64,000 nucleotides of DNA from Pseudoalteromonas ulvae UL12 (lineage in GTDB: Bacteria > Pseudomonadota > Gammaproteobacteria > Enterobacterales > Alteromonadaceae), in contig NZ_AQHJ01000019.1 in NCBI RefSeq assembly GCF_014925405.1, positions 62,001-126,000 on the forward strand, written 5' to 3'. The notes below the pieces were generated by a model, which searched no databases, had not been told where the DNA came from, and saw nothing but the letters and a program-made list of their open reading frames with translations. The number at the start of each line of letters is the position of its first letter. The first letter of the stretch is position 1. Below, piece after piece: positions 53,727 through 63,705 of this stretch. The position numbers and the translations under genes were made by a program.

Positions 53727-56357
53727 ATGACAATTATAAAAATGGCACCTTTGGCAGCGCTCATCGCTGCCAGTGTTGCACCCGTTCACGCTAATATATT
53801 TATTTCAGAATATGTCGAAGGAAGCAGTAATAACAAAGCGATTGAATTGTTTAATCCAAGCGAATCAACAATTGATTTAGCCAATTATCAACTCAAATAT
53901 TATTTCAATGGTAAAACTGACGTTGGTTACACCATCAATTTAACAGGTGAGATCCCGGCCAAAGGAACCTTCGTTGTTGCTCACTCGAGCGCGGCTGCTG
54001 ATGTATTGGCACTCGCAAATCAAACAACGGGTGGGAGCTGGTTCAATGGCGATGATGCCATCACACTTGAAAATAATAACGCTGTAATTGATAGCTTTGG
54101 TCAGGTTGGCTTTGATCCTGGCTCTTACTGGAGCAACAATGATGTTCGTAGCCAAGACCGTTCGCTTCGTCGTGCAAGCTCAGTCAATACCGGCCGCACT
54201 GATGCAATGGCTGAATTTATTATTGATGAACAGTGGGAAAGCTTCGCGAAAGATGACTTCTCAGGTTTAGGGCAGCACGCCGGCGGAAATGGTGGCACCG
54301 ATCCTGTCGAACCGGTTGAGCCTGTTGTTTGTGGTACAGAAGCGACCCGAATTCATACCATTCAAGGCCTCACTGACATCAGCCCTCTTGATGGGCAAGT
54401 TGTTGAGGTAGAAGCTGTTGTTACGGCTGATTTCCAAGCAGATAATCAATTAAAGGGCTTTTTTATTCAGGCGTTAGCCAATAACTTTGATAACGACCCT
54501 ATGACCTCTGAAGGCCTGTTTGTGTATCACCAAGCTGACGATGTCAATGTCGGAGACTTAGTGCGTATTCGCGCTAAAGTAAAAGAAGCTTACAATGCCA
54601 CACAACTCAGCAATGTCTCTGACTTAGCTATTTGTGGAACAGCCACCAGCGAAGCTGTAACCGTTAACTTACCAGTAAACAACGCAGCCGATCTAGAAGC
54701 ATACGAAGGCATGCGCGTTGTATTCACTCAACCATTAGTCGTGGCTGATAACTATGGTTTAGGCCGTTATGGCGAATTAAAGCTTGCAACTGAGCGCCTT
54801 TACCAATCGACACAAATTGCCTTACCAGGTGATGCTGCAAAAGCTGTCATGGCTGATAACGCAAGAAAAATCATCGTCCTTGATGATGGTTCAACCGCAC
54901 AAAATAGTGACCCGATAGCTTACCCATCACCGGAGCTTGATGCATACAATACTTTACGTTTAGGCGACCAAGTCACCAATATTGAAGGTGTGATGACTTA
55001 TAGCTTTAACCAATATCGCGTTCACCCAACGAGCATGCCAACGTTTGTAACAAACAATCCTCGCCCTGAAACGATTGAATTACCAGAAATTGGTGACTTA
55101 CGTATCGCCAGCTTTAACGTACTAAACTACTTTAATGGTGATGGGCAAGGCGCAGGATTCCCAACTAGCCGTGGTGCTGATTCAGCCCAAGAATTTACTC
55201 GCCAGCGTGATAAAATCATCACAGCCATTTTAGCGCTTGATGCTGATGTGATTGGCTTAATGGAAATGGAGAACGATGGCTTTGGTGAATTCAGTGCGAT
55301 TCAAGACTTAGTGAATGGCCTCAATGCCGTTGCTGGAGCTGGAGCTTATGCCTTTGTTAACTTTAATGCCGAGCAAGTAGGTACTGATGCCATTATGTCA
55401 GCCATGCTGTATCGTACAGATCGCATTGCTGAAACAGGAACAGCGGCATTTACCACAGCAGTCCCATTCGATTATGGTAACCGTCCACCTATGATGCAAA
55501 GCTTTACTGATATTCGTCATAATGATGTCTTTTCGGTGGTTGTGGCACATTTACGCTCAAAAGGCAGTTGTTCAAAAGCAACCGATGGCGATATCGATTC
55601 AGGCGATGGCCAAGGTTGCTGGAATGCCACACGCGTTCAAGCTGTTAATGAATTAAGCGCATGGGTTGCAACACAGCCAACTGCTGTTGATGACGCGGAT
55701 GTGATTATTCTTGGCGATATGAATGCTTACGCATTAGAAGATCCTATCTTTGCCTATGAAACTAATGGTTACACCAATCTGAAAAAACTAATCAATGGCA
55801 ACACACTTGATTACTCTTATGTCTATCAAGGATTAATGGGCAGCCTAGACCATGCATTAGCGAGCAGCTCAATGGCCGAGAAAGTCACAGGGATTGCTGA
55901 TTGGCATATCAATGCAGATGAACCCATTATTCTAGACTACAACACTGAATATAAGAGTGATAAGCACCAAGCAAGCTTATATGCCAATAATGCCTATCGC
56001 GCATCTGATCATGATCCAATTGTGATTGAAGTGAAAACCAAAGTAGACTCACCGGCATTTGAAGGTGAAATCACTAATATTTCTGGTTGGTTTTGGTGGA
56101 ATAGCTATCAAATTGATTTACCTGCAGGGTACGACAATTTAAGCATTAGTATTGGTGGTGGCACAGGTGAAGCGGATTTATATGTTCGCCAAGGCAAACA
56201 AGCTAGTTTCTTTAAATATGATTGTCGCCCGTATGTTTGGGGCAATGAAGAAACCTGTGAATTTAATGCGCCAAAAGAAGGCAAATGGTTTATTCGCACT
56301 CGTGGCTTTTTACCTTACTCAGATGTAACGTTAAAGTATAAAGCAACTAAAAACTAA
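53727..56357 (+). CDS. ExeM/NucH-type extracellular endonuclease
   Basis: 876 residues. Signal peptide (APVHA), lamin-tail domain (about 23-160: IFISEYVEGSSNNKAIELFN), OB-fold-like domain (about 205-310), then an endonuclease/exonuclease/phosphatase domain (about 450-770) with LRIASFNVLNYF, LMEMENDG, ILGDMNAYALEDP, LDHALAS and the catalytic RASDHDPIVIE. A PPC-like beta domain ends the chain (SIGGGTGEADLYVRQGKQ). It should degrade extracellular DNA for phosphate and nitrogen or for biofilm release. ACAGGAACAA precedes the ATG. Confidence 0.92.
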   Translation: MTIIKMAPLAALIAASVAPVHANIFISEYVEGSSNNKAIELFNPSESTIDLANYQLKYYFNGKTDVGYTINLTGEIPAKGTFVVAHSSAAADVLALANQTTGGSWFNGDDAITLENNNAVIDSFGQVGFDPGSYWSNNDVRSQDRSLRRASSVNTGRTDAMAEFIIDEQWESFAKDDFSGLGQHAGGNGGTDPVEPVEPVVCGTEATRIHTIQGLTDISPLDGQVVEVEAVVTADFQADNQLKGFFIQALANNFDNDPMTSEGLFVYHQADDVNVGDLVRIRAKVKEAYNATQLSNVSDLAICGTATSEAVTVNLPVNNAADLEAYEGMRVVFTQPLVVADNYGLGRYGELKLATERLYQSTQIALPGDAAKAVMADNARKIIVLDDGSTAQNSDPIAYPSPELDAYNTLRLGDQVTNIEGVMTYSFNQYRVHPTSMPTFVTNNPRPETIELPEIGDLRIASFNVLNYFNGDGQGAGFPTSRGADSAQEFTRQRDKIITAILALDADVIGLMEMENDGFGEFSAIQDLVNGLNAVAGAGAYAFVNFNAEQVGTDAIMSAMLYRTDRIAETGTAAFTTAVPFDYGNRPPMMQSFTDIRHNDVFSVVVAHLRSKGSCSKATDGDIDSGDGQGCWNATRVQAVNELSAWVATQPTAVDDADVIILGDMNAYALEDPIFAYETNGYTNLKKLINGNTLDYSYVYQGLMGSLDHALASSSMAEKVTGIADWHINADEPIILDYNTEYKSDKHQASLYANNAYRASDHDPIVIEVKTKVDSPAFEGEITNISGWFWWNSYQIDLPAGYDNLSISIGGGTGEADLYVRQGKQASFFKYDCRPYVWGNEETCEFNAPKEGKWFIRTRGFLPYSDVTLKYKATKN

Positions 56358-56370
56358 GTTTTCAACAGTC

Positions 56371-56398
56371 AAAAGGCTTCTATACGAAGCCTTTTATT
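56371..56398. terminator. terminator after the nuclease gene
   Basis: AAAAGGCTTC (56371-56380) pairs with GAAGCCTTTT (56386-56395), loop TATAC. It serves the convergent gene too. Confidence 0.85.
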
Positions 56399-56427
56399 CT
56401 GACGACATTCAATTAGAACAACCTTTT

Positions 56428-56880
56428 TTAGCGCATAAATGTTACACGCTTTATCAAGCCATCCTCCACTTCATAGGCTGCAATCACTTTAATACTGCGA
56501 TCAACCTCTCCAGCAGTTTTACTACATGACTGTGCTAATTCGTGATCAACTAAAAAACGCCCTTCAATCATTCGCACTAAAGACGAAGCATGCAAACATT
56601 TTAATTCCGCAAATTTTTTACCGTAGCGTTTGATTAATTCATCCTTGCCTTGATATTGCAGCCCACCAGGAAAACGATGAATTTCAACATCGTCATGATA
56701 CGTGGCAGCAAAGGCTGCAATGTCTTGGTTATTATATGCTTGCAGCTGTAAATCAACGATCGCTTGGGTGTGTAACGCTTGCTCAGTGAGTGGGTTGCTT
56801 TGTGCGCTTACATCAATGCTGGGGTTCAAAAGAAATCCTGCAAGCATTAACCCGACCCCGTACTTACTCAATCTTATCAT
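56428..56880 (-). CDS. secreted SnoaL/NTF2-like protein
   Basis: 150 residues with a signal peptide (DVSA-Q). The NTF2-like cone fold is indicated by QLQAYNNQDIAAFAATYHDDVEIHRFP and GKDELIKRYGKKFAE, ending in GLIKRVTFMR. Small enzymes or binding proteins of this fold vary widely; the role is unknown. The gene follows the lipoprotein gene at 40 bases, so the two may be co-transcribed. Confidence 0.85.
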   Translation of the reverse strand: MIRLSKYGVGLMLAGFLLNPSIDVSAQSNPLTEQALHTQAIVDLQLQAYNNQDIAAFAATYHDDVEIHRFPGGLQYQGKDELIKRYGKKFAELKCLHASSLVRMIEGRFLVDHELAQSCSKTAGEVDRSIKVIAAYEVEDGLIKRVTFMR

Positions 56881-56920
56881 GGCTGCTCCTCATCAAATTA
56901 GACGCAAAACTATAACAAAG

Positions 56921-57643
56921 TTATTCGCCATAAATAATCAGTAACTCACAATTAAGTGCCGGATTTGTACTGTTGAGTTTAGGTGTAAATATATCGGCTG
57001 CTTTTGGGCCGAAAAATGTCGGTTTTTCGCCTTGGCTAAAGTGGTAACGTTGAATAATCGTCTCATGCTGCTCTAATGTGAGATAGCGCTGATCAAATTG
57101 CCATTGGCCACTGAGCTTAATGATTGAGAACTCTGATTCTGATTCATTATTTTTTGTAGAATTAAGTAATTCGTATTCATAAACAAAGTCACCATTTTTC
57201 GCAAGCTGCAACACGCCATCAGCGGTATTGCAATATTGGGTTCGGATATAGCTCGGCATGACATAATCATTTACCACCACTGGGTTTTTTACATACAGCC
57301 CTATGTTATTGCCATTATAAAAATGCTTTCCTTGTGCAAAGCGATAGATATCCGCTCGTTTAAACCCTTTGTCGCTTAATAGGTTTTCAATCTTATTTAG
57401 TAATTGAGACTGATGAAAACCAGGATTGACAGCTAACGATGTTTCGTCAAATTCACTCGGGATCTGTACAGCGTCGCTCACAGTTACTTGCGCTTCTAAT
57501 GTATTAAGTTCGCTGATCAAAGGCGCTAACTCTTCGCTCGAGTAACCTTGGCTAATAACATAAATATGAGGTGTTTGCGTGCACGCGGTTAACACTAGCA
57601 GCATAATCGGCAATATATATCGATTCAAATTATATCTCCCCAC
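56921..57643 (-). CDS. lipoprotein of unknown function
   Basis: 240 residues. Lipobox LTAC (Cys21) after a hydrophobic stretch. The N-terminal part HIYVISQGYSSEELAPLISELNTL resembles OmpA-loop-like sporulation/cell division lipoprotein beginnings, but I cannot assign a family. The C-terminal half is beta-rich. Its own promoter should lie between 57644 and 57743. Confidence 0.75.
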   Translation of the reverse strand: MGRYNLNRYILPIMLLVLTACTQTPHIYVISQGYSSEELAPLISELNTLEAQVTVSDAVQIPSEFDETSLAVNPGFHQSQLLNKIENLLSDKGFKRADIYRFAQGKHFYNGNNIGLYVKNPVVVNDYVMPSYIRTQYCNTADGVLQLAKNGDFVYEYELLNSTKNNESESEFSIIKLSGQWQFDQRYLTLEQHETIIQRYHFSQGEKPTFFGPKAADIFTPKLNSTNPALNCELLIIYGE

Positions 57644-57743
57644 ATTGATTACAAGTGTAATCCAATATGAAAACTTGATATTGCCAAGAAAAATGTTTGT
57701 AAAAAAGGAGCATGACGCTCCTTATTTCAATAACAGACAGAGG

Positions 57744-58040
57744 TTAAATAAGAATGGACCCACCGTTGTCTTCTATCCATTGATTAACTTGATCGGTGTT
57801 ATACATTAACTCATTAAATAAACGGTGTTTTTGAGCTTGTAGTTGTGGTTCGCAAGGAGATTGCTGATATAGCAACTTGGCATGATTGTCGTTAAAGCGA
57901 GTCATTAATTCAAAATTAGCTTGGCTTTGAGTTGGATCCATTTTCATCGCTAGCGACAATGCTTGTCTCACATCTTCTGCTGTGGTCAACCCTTGCGCAT
58001 TACCCATTAATTCTTTTTTTAGTGAAAGTCTGATCCCCAT
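57744..58040 (-). CDS. small helical cytoplasmic protein, unknown
   Basis: 98 residues, soluble and mainly helical. It has no signal peptide. AGAGGAG before the ATG is a near-perfect ribosome site. The segment TTAEDVRQALSLAMKMDP may be a short helix-turn-helix-like or protein-interaction patch. No family recognised. Confidence 0.75.
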   Translation of the reverse strand: MGIRLSLKKELMGNAQGLTTAEDVRQALSLAMKMDPTQSQANFELMTRFNDNHAKLLYQQSPCEPQLQAQKHRLFNELMYNTDQVNQWIEDNGGSILI

Positions 58041-58418
58041 GCTTCACTCCTCTTCGCATTATGATTGTTACTGTTGTCAGTACTTAATTAAGACCGTCTT
58101 AATTGGCCTAAAGCAAGTTTTACTCCAACTCTTAAACTTTATTATTCTATGCTTCGGCCTCTTTTTACGCCGATTCAGCTTAAGTGTAAAGGTACAGGGT
58201 TGTAACAATTTATGTGTACCTACTCATTTAGTGCACACTTACACGCTTATGGACAAATTGAACTTTCCCTTACGGAATGGCGCATCATAAAGATCACATA
58301 TGATCATCCGATGACAACCTCGATAAATATTAAAAAACCAACTTAACTTTTACGATACTGAGATTGCATCAGGTATAATCTTTCAACTTTGACCCTTTAC
58401 TATAAATTGAGTTCCACT
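58041..58418. other. intergenic region between divergent small-protein and S4 genes
   Basis: 378 bases without a supported gene. It contains the perfect palindrome AATTAAGAC-C-GTCTTAATT at 58086-58104, suited to a dimeric regulator. Confidence 0.5.
58086..58104. promoter_or_regulatory. 19-base perfect palindrome, possible operator
   Basis: AATTAAGAC and GTCTTAATT face each other around a single C. It lies 46 bases upstream of the 98-residue protein's ATG on minus, so it may control that gene. Confidence 0.4.
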
Positions 58419-58823
58419 ATGTCAGACGAAAATATCATTATTGAGCTAGAAGAAGAGCCGATAGAATTGTGTAAATTGCTTAAGGTTCTCGATTTAGTGG
58501 AAGGTGGCGGGCAAGCAAAAATGCTCATCGCCGATGGGTATATTGGTTTGAACAATGAAACCTGCTTGCAAAAACGCAAGAAAATCTATGGTGGAGATTT
58601 ACTGCATTTTGATGGGGAAACATTCGAAATTACCTTAGCCGAAGGCGTCACGCCTGCTGAGCGCCCAGTGCAAAACTTAGCCTATCAAGCTAAGCCTGAA
58701 CCAGTCAAAGCGACCACCAAATCGCCGCAGAATAAGAAAAAAAGTGCCCAACAATCCAACAAGCAGGCTAAACCGAAAAAGCCCGGTAATGGCACTGGCC
58801 GTAAACCTATTTCGTTTGGCTAA
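58419..58823 (+). CDS. S4-domain RNA-binding protein (YbcJ-like)
   Basis: 134 residues from the ATG at 58419. The S4 fold covers about residues 10-70 (IELCKLLKVLDLVEGGGQAK, MLIADGYIGLNNE, KRKKIYGGDLLHF), as in the YbcJ/RqcP-like small S4 proteins. A long basic, disordered tail (KSPQNKKKSAQQSNKQAKPKK region) should add RNA affinity. It overlaps the convergent TonB-like gene by 17 bases. Confidence 0.88.
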   Translation: MSDENIIIELEEEPIELCKLLKVLDLVEGGGQAKMLIADGYIGLNNETCLQKRKKIYGGDLLHFDGETFEITLAEGVTPAERPVQNLAYQAKPEPVKATTKSPQNKKKSAQQSNKQAKPKKPGNGTGRKPISFG

Positions 58824-59598
58824 CCCGACTCCATTTTTCCATGCTTTTTTCAAGTAACACCTGATCGTCTGACTTTTCGCCGGGGCAAAGCCTCGGCCCT
58901 CCTTGCGGCATCCCTGATTTACCAAAGACAGTGGCCAGATCCACGTCGTAACACTTCCCTCTCCACTTTTCGACTCGTTTTGCTCCTCCTGCACTGACTG
59001 CAATAATCTGGCTACTTTCCTCTCTCATATCTTCTCTTGGCACGGTTATTCGATCATTAATCGTCATTTCTTTTTTGGATTTATGATTAGGGTAACCGAA
59101 TGTCACCTTTTCTTTATTTGAAAAGTCACCTGTCGATATTTGAGGTAGCCTCTTATAAGGGTTAAGCTTTTTGAAGTCACTCTGTCTCGTGTCAATCGCG
59201 TTTGTTTGCGTAGCCACACGTGTAGATTCATTGTTTGTAGTGACATCACTCAACGTTGATTTTTCTCTTACTGAGGATTTTTTATCCTTTAAATGAGCTT
59301 TTTGTGATTTGATATTATTTAGTTTTTTATCTGTCGTTGTAGTGACATCACTATTTGGTGTCGCTGTATCTTCTTTGCTAATAACCCGGTCAGTAAAAGA
59401 CTGCACATTTTGCGGCGTGGTTTTTGTAGGTGAAGGTGTCAAATTGGGTAAGGAAGCTAGATTAACCGTTACATACGCTTTCATCTTAGGTGCAGCCTCG
59501 TGGTACAAGACTGGCAATCGCATGGTTAAAATCGCAGCAATGAGCAGAGCATGAAGCCCTATTGAAACGGCCCATGAACTGTAATTCCTTTTATGCAC
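58807..59598 (-). CDS. TonB-like protein lacking a TonB C-terminal domain
   Basis: 263 residues. A single N-terminal membrane helix (about residues 10-28) carries SxxxH (Ser12, His16), the motif by which TonB contacts ExbB/ExbD. A long Thr/Ser/Lys-rich periplasmic linker follows (about 50-190). The C-terminus (about 200-263) has two Cys (GKCYDVDLA and RLCPGEK) and does not match the TonB receptor-binding domain (no YP...A signature). It could be a TonB-related anchor with a new C-terminal function. It lies just downstream of the S10 operon terminator. Confidence 0.8.
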   Translation of the reverse strand: MHKRNYSSWAVSIGLHALLIAAILTMRLPVLYHEAAPKMKAYVTVNLASLPNLTPSPTKTTPQNVQSFTDRVISKEDTATPNSDVTTTTDKKLNNIKSQKAHLKDKKSSVREKSTLSDVTTNNESTRVATQTNAIDTRQSDFKKLNPYKRLPQISTGDFSNKEKVTFGYPNHKSKKEMTINDRITVPREDMREESSQIIAVSAGGAKRVEKWRGKCYDVDLATVFGKSGMPQGGPRLCPGEKSDDQVLLEKSMEKWSRVSQTK

Positions 59599-59667
59599 AA
59601 TACCTCCTTCCCATTAAGTGATTATATGAGTATGAAAATATTGCTTTAGTTCCATATTTTAGGCATT

Positions 59668-59697
59668 AAAAAGCCCCACCAGATGGCAGGGCTTTTT
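59668..59697 (-). terminator. terminator of the S10 operon
   Basis: AAAAAGCCC and GGGCTTTTT form a stem (59668-59676 with 59689-59697) with A and T runs on both sides, 21 bases after the rpsQ stop. Confidence 0.9.
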
Positions 59698-59718
59698 CAG
59701 TTAAAAGTTAATTAAAAA

Positions 59719-59973
59719 TTAACCTTTAGCTGTTTCGATAACGTCAACTAACGTCCAAGACTTAGTCTTAGAGATAGGTGCACATTCGCGGATTGTTACC
59801 ACGTCACCTGTGTTAGCTACGTTTGCTTCGTCATGTGCGTGTAACTTAGTTGTACGCTTGATGAATTTACCATAAATTGGGTGCTTCACCTGACGTTCAA
59901 TAGCAACAACGATAGACTTGTCCATCTTGTCACTTACTACACGGCCTTGAAGAGTACGGATTGCATCGCTCAT
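59719..59973 (-). CDS. rpsQ: 30S ribosomal protein S17
   Basis: 84 residues, usual length. [35 protein letters not shown] and [12 protein letters not shown] are S17 signatures; it binds 16S rRNA early in 30S assembly. Shares one base (stop/start) with rpmC. Last gene of the operon here. Confidence 0.97.
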   Translation of the reverse strand: MSDAIRTLQGRVVSDKMDKSIVVAIERQVKHPIYGKFIKRTTKLHAHDEANVANTGDVVTIRECAPISKTKSWTLVDVIETAKG

Positions 59974-60164
59974 TATTGACCTGCCTTCTGGTTAATAACT
60001 GTTTTAACACGCGCGATATCGCGACGTACTGTTCTTAGCAAATGAGTCTGAGCTAATTGACCAGTGCTAGACTGCATGCGCAAGTTGAATTGCTCACGAA
60101 GTAAAGCTAAAAGTTCAGTGTTTAACTCTTCAACATTTTTGTCTTTAAGTTCACTAGCTTTCAT
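59973..60164 (-). CDS. rpmC: 50S ribosomal protein L29
   Basis: 63 residues. [18 protein letters not shown] and the C-terminal [14 protein letters not shown] are typical. L29 sits by the peptide exit tunnel and helps bind SRP and trigger factor. It shares one base with both neighbours. Confidence 0.96.
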   Translation of the reverse strand: MKASELKDKNVEELNTELLALLREQFNLRMQSSTGQLAQTHLLRTVRRDIARVKTVINQKAGQ

Positions 60165-60577
60165 TACATCACCGTCCGAGTTACAAAAGTTGTTTTGAAA
60201 GGTAATTTACGAGCAGCTAGGTCGAATGCTTCACGAGCTAATTGCTCAGAAACACCTTCCATTTCGTAAAGTACACGGCCTGGCTGAATTTCAGCAACCC
60301 AATACTCAACGCTACCTTTACCTTTACCCATACGAACTTCTAGTGGCTTTTCAGTGATAGGCTTATCTGGGAATACACGAATCCAGATTTTACCTTGACG
60401 CTTAACGTGACGTGTCATAGCACGACGAGCCGCTTCAATTTGGCGAGCAGTCATACGACCACGACCAGTTGCTTTCAGACCGAAAGTACCGAAGCTTACT
60501 TTGTTACCGTTTTGTGCAAGACCACGGTTGCGGCCTTTATGCACCTTACGGAATTTTGTACGTTTTGGTTGTAACAT
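60164..60577 (-). CDS. rplP: 50S ribosomal protein L16
   Basis: 137 residues. [19 protein letters not shown] and the ALTRHVKR-like [20 protein letters not shown] motif are diagnostic. L16 contacts the A site and organises the tRNA path. Its coding start lies 12 bases after rpsC. Confidence 0.97.
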   Translation of the reverse strand: MLQPKRTKFRKVHKGRNRGLAQNGNKVSFGTFGLKATGRGRMTARQIEAARRAMTRHVKRQGKIWIRVFPDKPITEKPLEVRMGKGKGSVEYWVAEIQPGRVLYEMEGVSEQLAREAFDLAARKLPFKTTFVTRTVM

Positions 60578-60589
60578 TATTCGCTACCT

Positions 60590-61294
60590 CTACTTAGCAC
60601 TTTTACGGGCTTTCTTCGGTGCACGTGGTTTGGCTGGCTTCTCTTGCTCTTGTACTAGTGGTAAACCACCAATAACTTCGCCTTTGAAGATCCAAACTTT
60701 AACACCGATGATGCCGTAAGTGGTTAAAGCTTCAGAAGTTGAATAATCAATATCTGCACGAAGAGTATGTAGAGGTACACGACCTTCACGATACCACTCA
60801 GAGCGTGCGATTTCAGCGCCGCCTAAACGACCACTAACTTCAACTTTGATACCTTTAGCACCAATGCGCATTGCATTTTGTACCGCACGCTTCATCGCGC
60901 GACGGAACATAACACGACGCTCAAGCTGAGATGCGATGCTATCTGCAACCAATTTAGCATCTAACTCTGGCTTACGTACTTCAGAAATATTGATCTGAGC
61001 AGGTACACCAGCCATTTTAGATACCGCTAGACGTAGTTTTTCAACGTCTTCGCCTTTTTTACCGATAACAACACCAGGACGAGCTGTGTGAATTGTTACA
61101 CGGATAGATTTAGCTGGACGCTCAATAACGATCTTAGATACAGAAGCAGCTTTCAATTCCTTAGTAAGGTATTGACGTACTTTGTGATCGCCGAAAAGCA
61201 TCTCAGGAAAATCTTTAGTATTCGCGAACCAGGTAGAAACCCAAGGCTTAGATATACCTAGGCGAATACCAGTAGGATGAACTTTTTGTCCCAT
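60590..61294 (-). CDS. rpsC: 30S ribosomal protein S3
   Basis: 234 residues. [17 protein letters not shown] at the start, the KH-type [13 protein letters not shown] loop and [25 protein letters not shown] are present. S3 forms part of the mRNA entry helicase with S4 and S5. The C-terminal tail is Lys/Ala-rich as usual. Confidence 0.98.
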   Translation of the reverse strand: MGQKVHPTGIRLGISKPWVSTWFANTKDFPEMLFGDHKVRQYLTKELKAASVSKIVIERPAKSIRVTIHTARPGVVIGKKGEDVEKLRLAVSKMAGVPAQINISEVRKPELDAKLVADSIASQLERRVMFRRAMKRAVQNAMRIGAKGIKVEVSGRLGGAEIARSEWYREGRVPLHTLRADIDYSTSEALTTYGIIGVKVWIFKGEVIGGLPLVQEQEKPAKPRAPKKARKSAK

Positions 61295-61306
61295 TACTTA
61301 TATCTC

Positions 61307-61639
61307 CTAGTTATCTGAAACCACAACAGTGATGTGGCTTGTACGCTTAAGGATGCGATCAGCGCGGCCTTTAGCACGTGGCATAATACGTTTCATTGTA
61401 GGACCATCGTCCACAAAAATCGTAGTTACACGAAGCTCATCAATGTCGGCACCTTCGTTATGCTCCGCGTTAGCGATAGCAGACTCAAGTACTTTCTTAA
61501 CTAATACAGCCGCTTTTTTAGGGCTATACGCTAGGATTTCAAGCGCTTTATCTACTGGAAGTCCACGGACTTGATCAGCAACTAAACGCGCTTTTTGCGC
61601 CGAACCAGAGGCGAATTTATGTTTAGCTAATGCTTGCAT
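61307..61639 (-). CDS. rplV: 50S ribosomal protein L22
   Basis: 110 residues. The start [20 protein letters not shown] and the loop [20 protein letters not shown] (macrolide-region loop in the exit tunnel) are conserved. The loop shows no obvious resistance deletion. Confidence 0.97.
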   Translation of the reverse strand: MQALAKHKFASGSAQKARLVADQVRGLPVDKALEILAYSPKKAAVLVKKVLESAIANAEHNEGADIDELRVTTIFVDDGPTMKRIMPRAKGRADRILKRTSHITVVVSDN

Positions 61640-61650
61640 TTATCAACCCC

Positions 61651-61938
<288 letters not shown>

Positions 61939-61944
61939 TCAATA

Positions 61945-62769
61945 TTACTTAGTACGACGACGTACTATAAATTTATCAGTACGCTTGTTTTTACGAGTCT
62001 TAGCACCCTTAGTCGGTTTACCCCATGGAGACACAGGATGACGACCACCAGATGTACGACCTTCACCACCACCGTGTGGGTGATCTACCGGGTTCATGGC
62101 AACACCACGAACTGTCGGACGAACACCGCGCCAGCGGTTAGCACCAGCTTTACCAAGCGAACGAAGCATATGTTCTGCGTTACCTACTTCACCTAGTGTC
62201 GCGCGACAATCAGACTCAACTTTACGAACTTCGCCAGAACGAAGACGTAGAGTGACGTATTGACCTTCACGAGCAAGGATTTGTACGTAAGCACCTGCTG
62301 AACGTGCGATTTGCGCACCTTTACCAGGCTTTAATTCAACGTTATGAACCGTTGCACCGATTGGCATATTGCGCATTGGTAATGTATTACCAGGCTTAAT
62401 TGGTGCATCAACACCAGACTGGATAGAATCTCCAGCTTTTAAACCCTTAGGTGCAATGATGTATTTACGCTCACCGTCTGCATATAATACAAGAGCAATG
62501 TTTGCGCTACGGTTTGGATCATATTCAAGACGCTCAACAACAGCTGGAATGCCATCTTTGTTACGCTTAAAGTCTACTACACGGTAATGATGCTTATGAC
62601 CACCACCAATGTGACGAACCGTGATACGACCGTTGTTATTACGACCACCTGACTTAGAGTTTTTCTCTAATAGTGGTGCAAATGGTTTACCTTTATGTAG
62701 ATCTGGGTTAACCACTTTAACAAGGTGACGACGACCCGCAGAAGTAGGTTTACACTTTTGAAGTGCCAT
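61945..62769 (-). CDS. rplB: 50S ribosomal protein L2
   Basis: 274 residues. The central [18 protein letters not shown] and C-terminal [20 protein letters not shown] (the peptidyl transferase-proximal region with the key His) are intact. L2 supports subunit joining. Confidence 0.98.
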   Translation of the reverse strand: MALQKCKPTSAGRRHLVKVVNPDLHKGKPFAPLLEKNSKSGGRNNNGRITVRHIGGGHKHHYRVVDFKRNKDGIPAVVERLEYDPNRSANIALVLYADGERKYIIAPKGLKAGDSIQSGVDAPIKPGNTLPMRNMPIGATVHNVELKPGKGAQIARSAGAYVQILAREGQYVTLRLRSGEVRKVESDCRATLGEVGNAEHMLRSLGKAGANRWRGVRPTVRGVAMNPVDHPHGGGEGRTSGGRHPVSPWGKPTKGAKTRKNKRTDKFIVRRRTK

Positions 62770-62786
62770 AATTCTAACTCCCCTTA

Positions 62787-63089
62787 TTACTCGGCGCCGC
62801 CGACAAAGTCTAGCTCGCTACCTTCTTTAAGAGTAACGTAGGCTTTCTTCCAGTCTGAACGACGACCGAAACGCATACCAGTACGCTTAGTTTTACCCTT
62901 AACGTTTAGAGTGCGAACACCTGTTACTTCAACTTCAAAAAGCTTCTCAACTGCAGCTTGTACTTCAGCTTTAGTTGCATCTTTAACTACTTTAAAAACA
63001 ATAGTATTGTTTGTTTCAGCGTTAACAGTGCTTTTCTCAGAAATATGTGGGGCTAGTATAACCTTTAATAAACGCTCTTCACGGATCAT
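62787..63089 (-). CDS. rplW: 50S ribosomal protein L23
   Basis: 100 residues. [19 protein letters not shown] and the [20 protein letters not shown] loop are conserved. L23 docks SRP and trigger factor at the exit. Its ATG overlaps the rplD stop by four bases. Confidence 0.97.
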   Translation of the reverse strand: MIREERLLKVILAPHISEKSTVNAETNNTIVFKVVKDATKAEVQAAVEKLFEVEVTGVRTLNVKGKTKRTGMRFGRRSDWKKAYVTLKEGSELDFVGGAE

Positions 63090-63691
63090 GCTAACGACTC
63101 CTCAAGTTGCTTAACTGCAGCAGCAGTAATAAGAACCTTATCGAATGCGATTAGACTTACTGGGTCGATACCAGCTACATCACGTACGTCAACCTTATAA
63201 AGGTTACGAGAAGATAAGAATAAGTTCTCATCAACTTCTTCAGTAACGATTAGTACGTCTTTTAGCTCTAACTCTTTTAACTTAGCAACTAAGTGCTTAG
63301 TTTTAGGAGCTTCAATACCAAAGCTTTCAACTACAATTAAACGCTCTTGACGAACTAATTCAGACAAAATGCTTTTAATCGCACCGCGATACATTTTACG
63401 GTTTACTTTTTGGCTGTGATCTTGCGGCTTAGCTGCAAACGTCACACCACCCGAGCGCCAAATTGGGCTACGGATTGTACCAGCACGCGCGCGGCCAGTA
63501 CCTTTTTGATTCCACGGCTTTTTACCGCCACCGCTTACTTCAGAACGTGTCTTCTGAGCACGAGTACCTTGACGAGCACCAGCTGCAAAAGCAACTACTA
63601 CTTGGTGTACTAGAGCTTCGTTAAACTCACGTCCAAAAGTAGCTTCGGAAACTTCAAGAGCGCCTGACGCGTCTTTCAATGTTAATTCCAT
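63086..63691 (-). CDS. rplD: 50S ribosomal protein L4
   Basis: 201 residues from the second of two consecutive ATG codons (first at 63694). [20 protein letters not shown] and the extended tunnel loop [19 protein letters not shown] are typical. In E. coli L4 also represses the S10 operon by binding its leader; the leader here lies outside the window. Confidence 0.97.
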   Translation of the reverse strand: MELTLKDASGALEVSEATFGREFNEALVHQVVVAFAAGARQGTRAQKTRSEVSGGGKKPWNQKGTGRARAGTIRSPIWRSGGVTFAAKPQDHSQKVNRKMYRGAIKSILSELVRQERLIVVESFGIEAPKTKHLVAKLKELELKDVLIVTEEVDENLFLSSRNLYKVDVRDVAGIDPVSLIAFDKVLITAAAVKQLEESLA

Positions 63692-63705
63692 CACTAATCT
63701 CCGAC

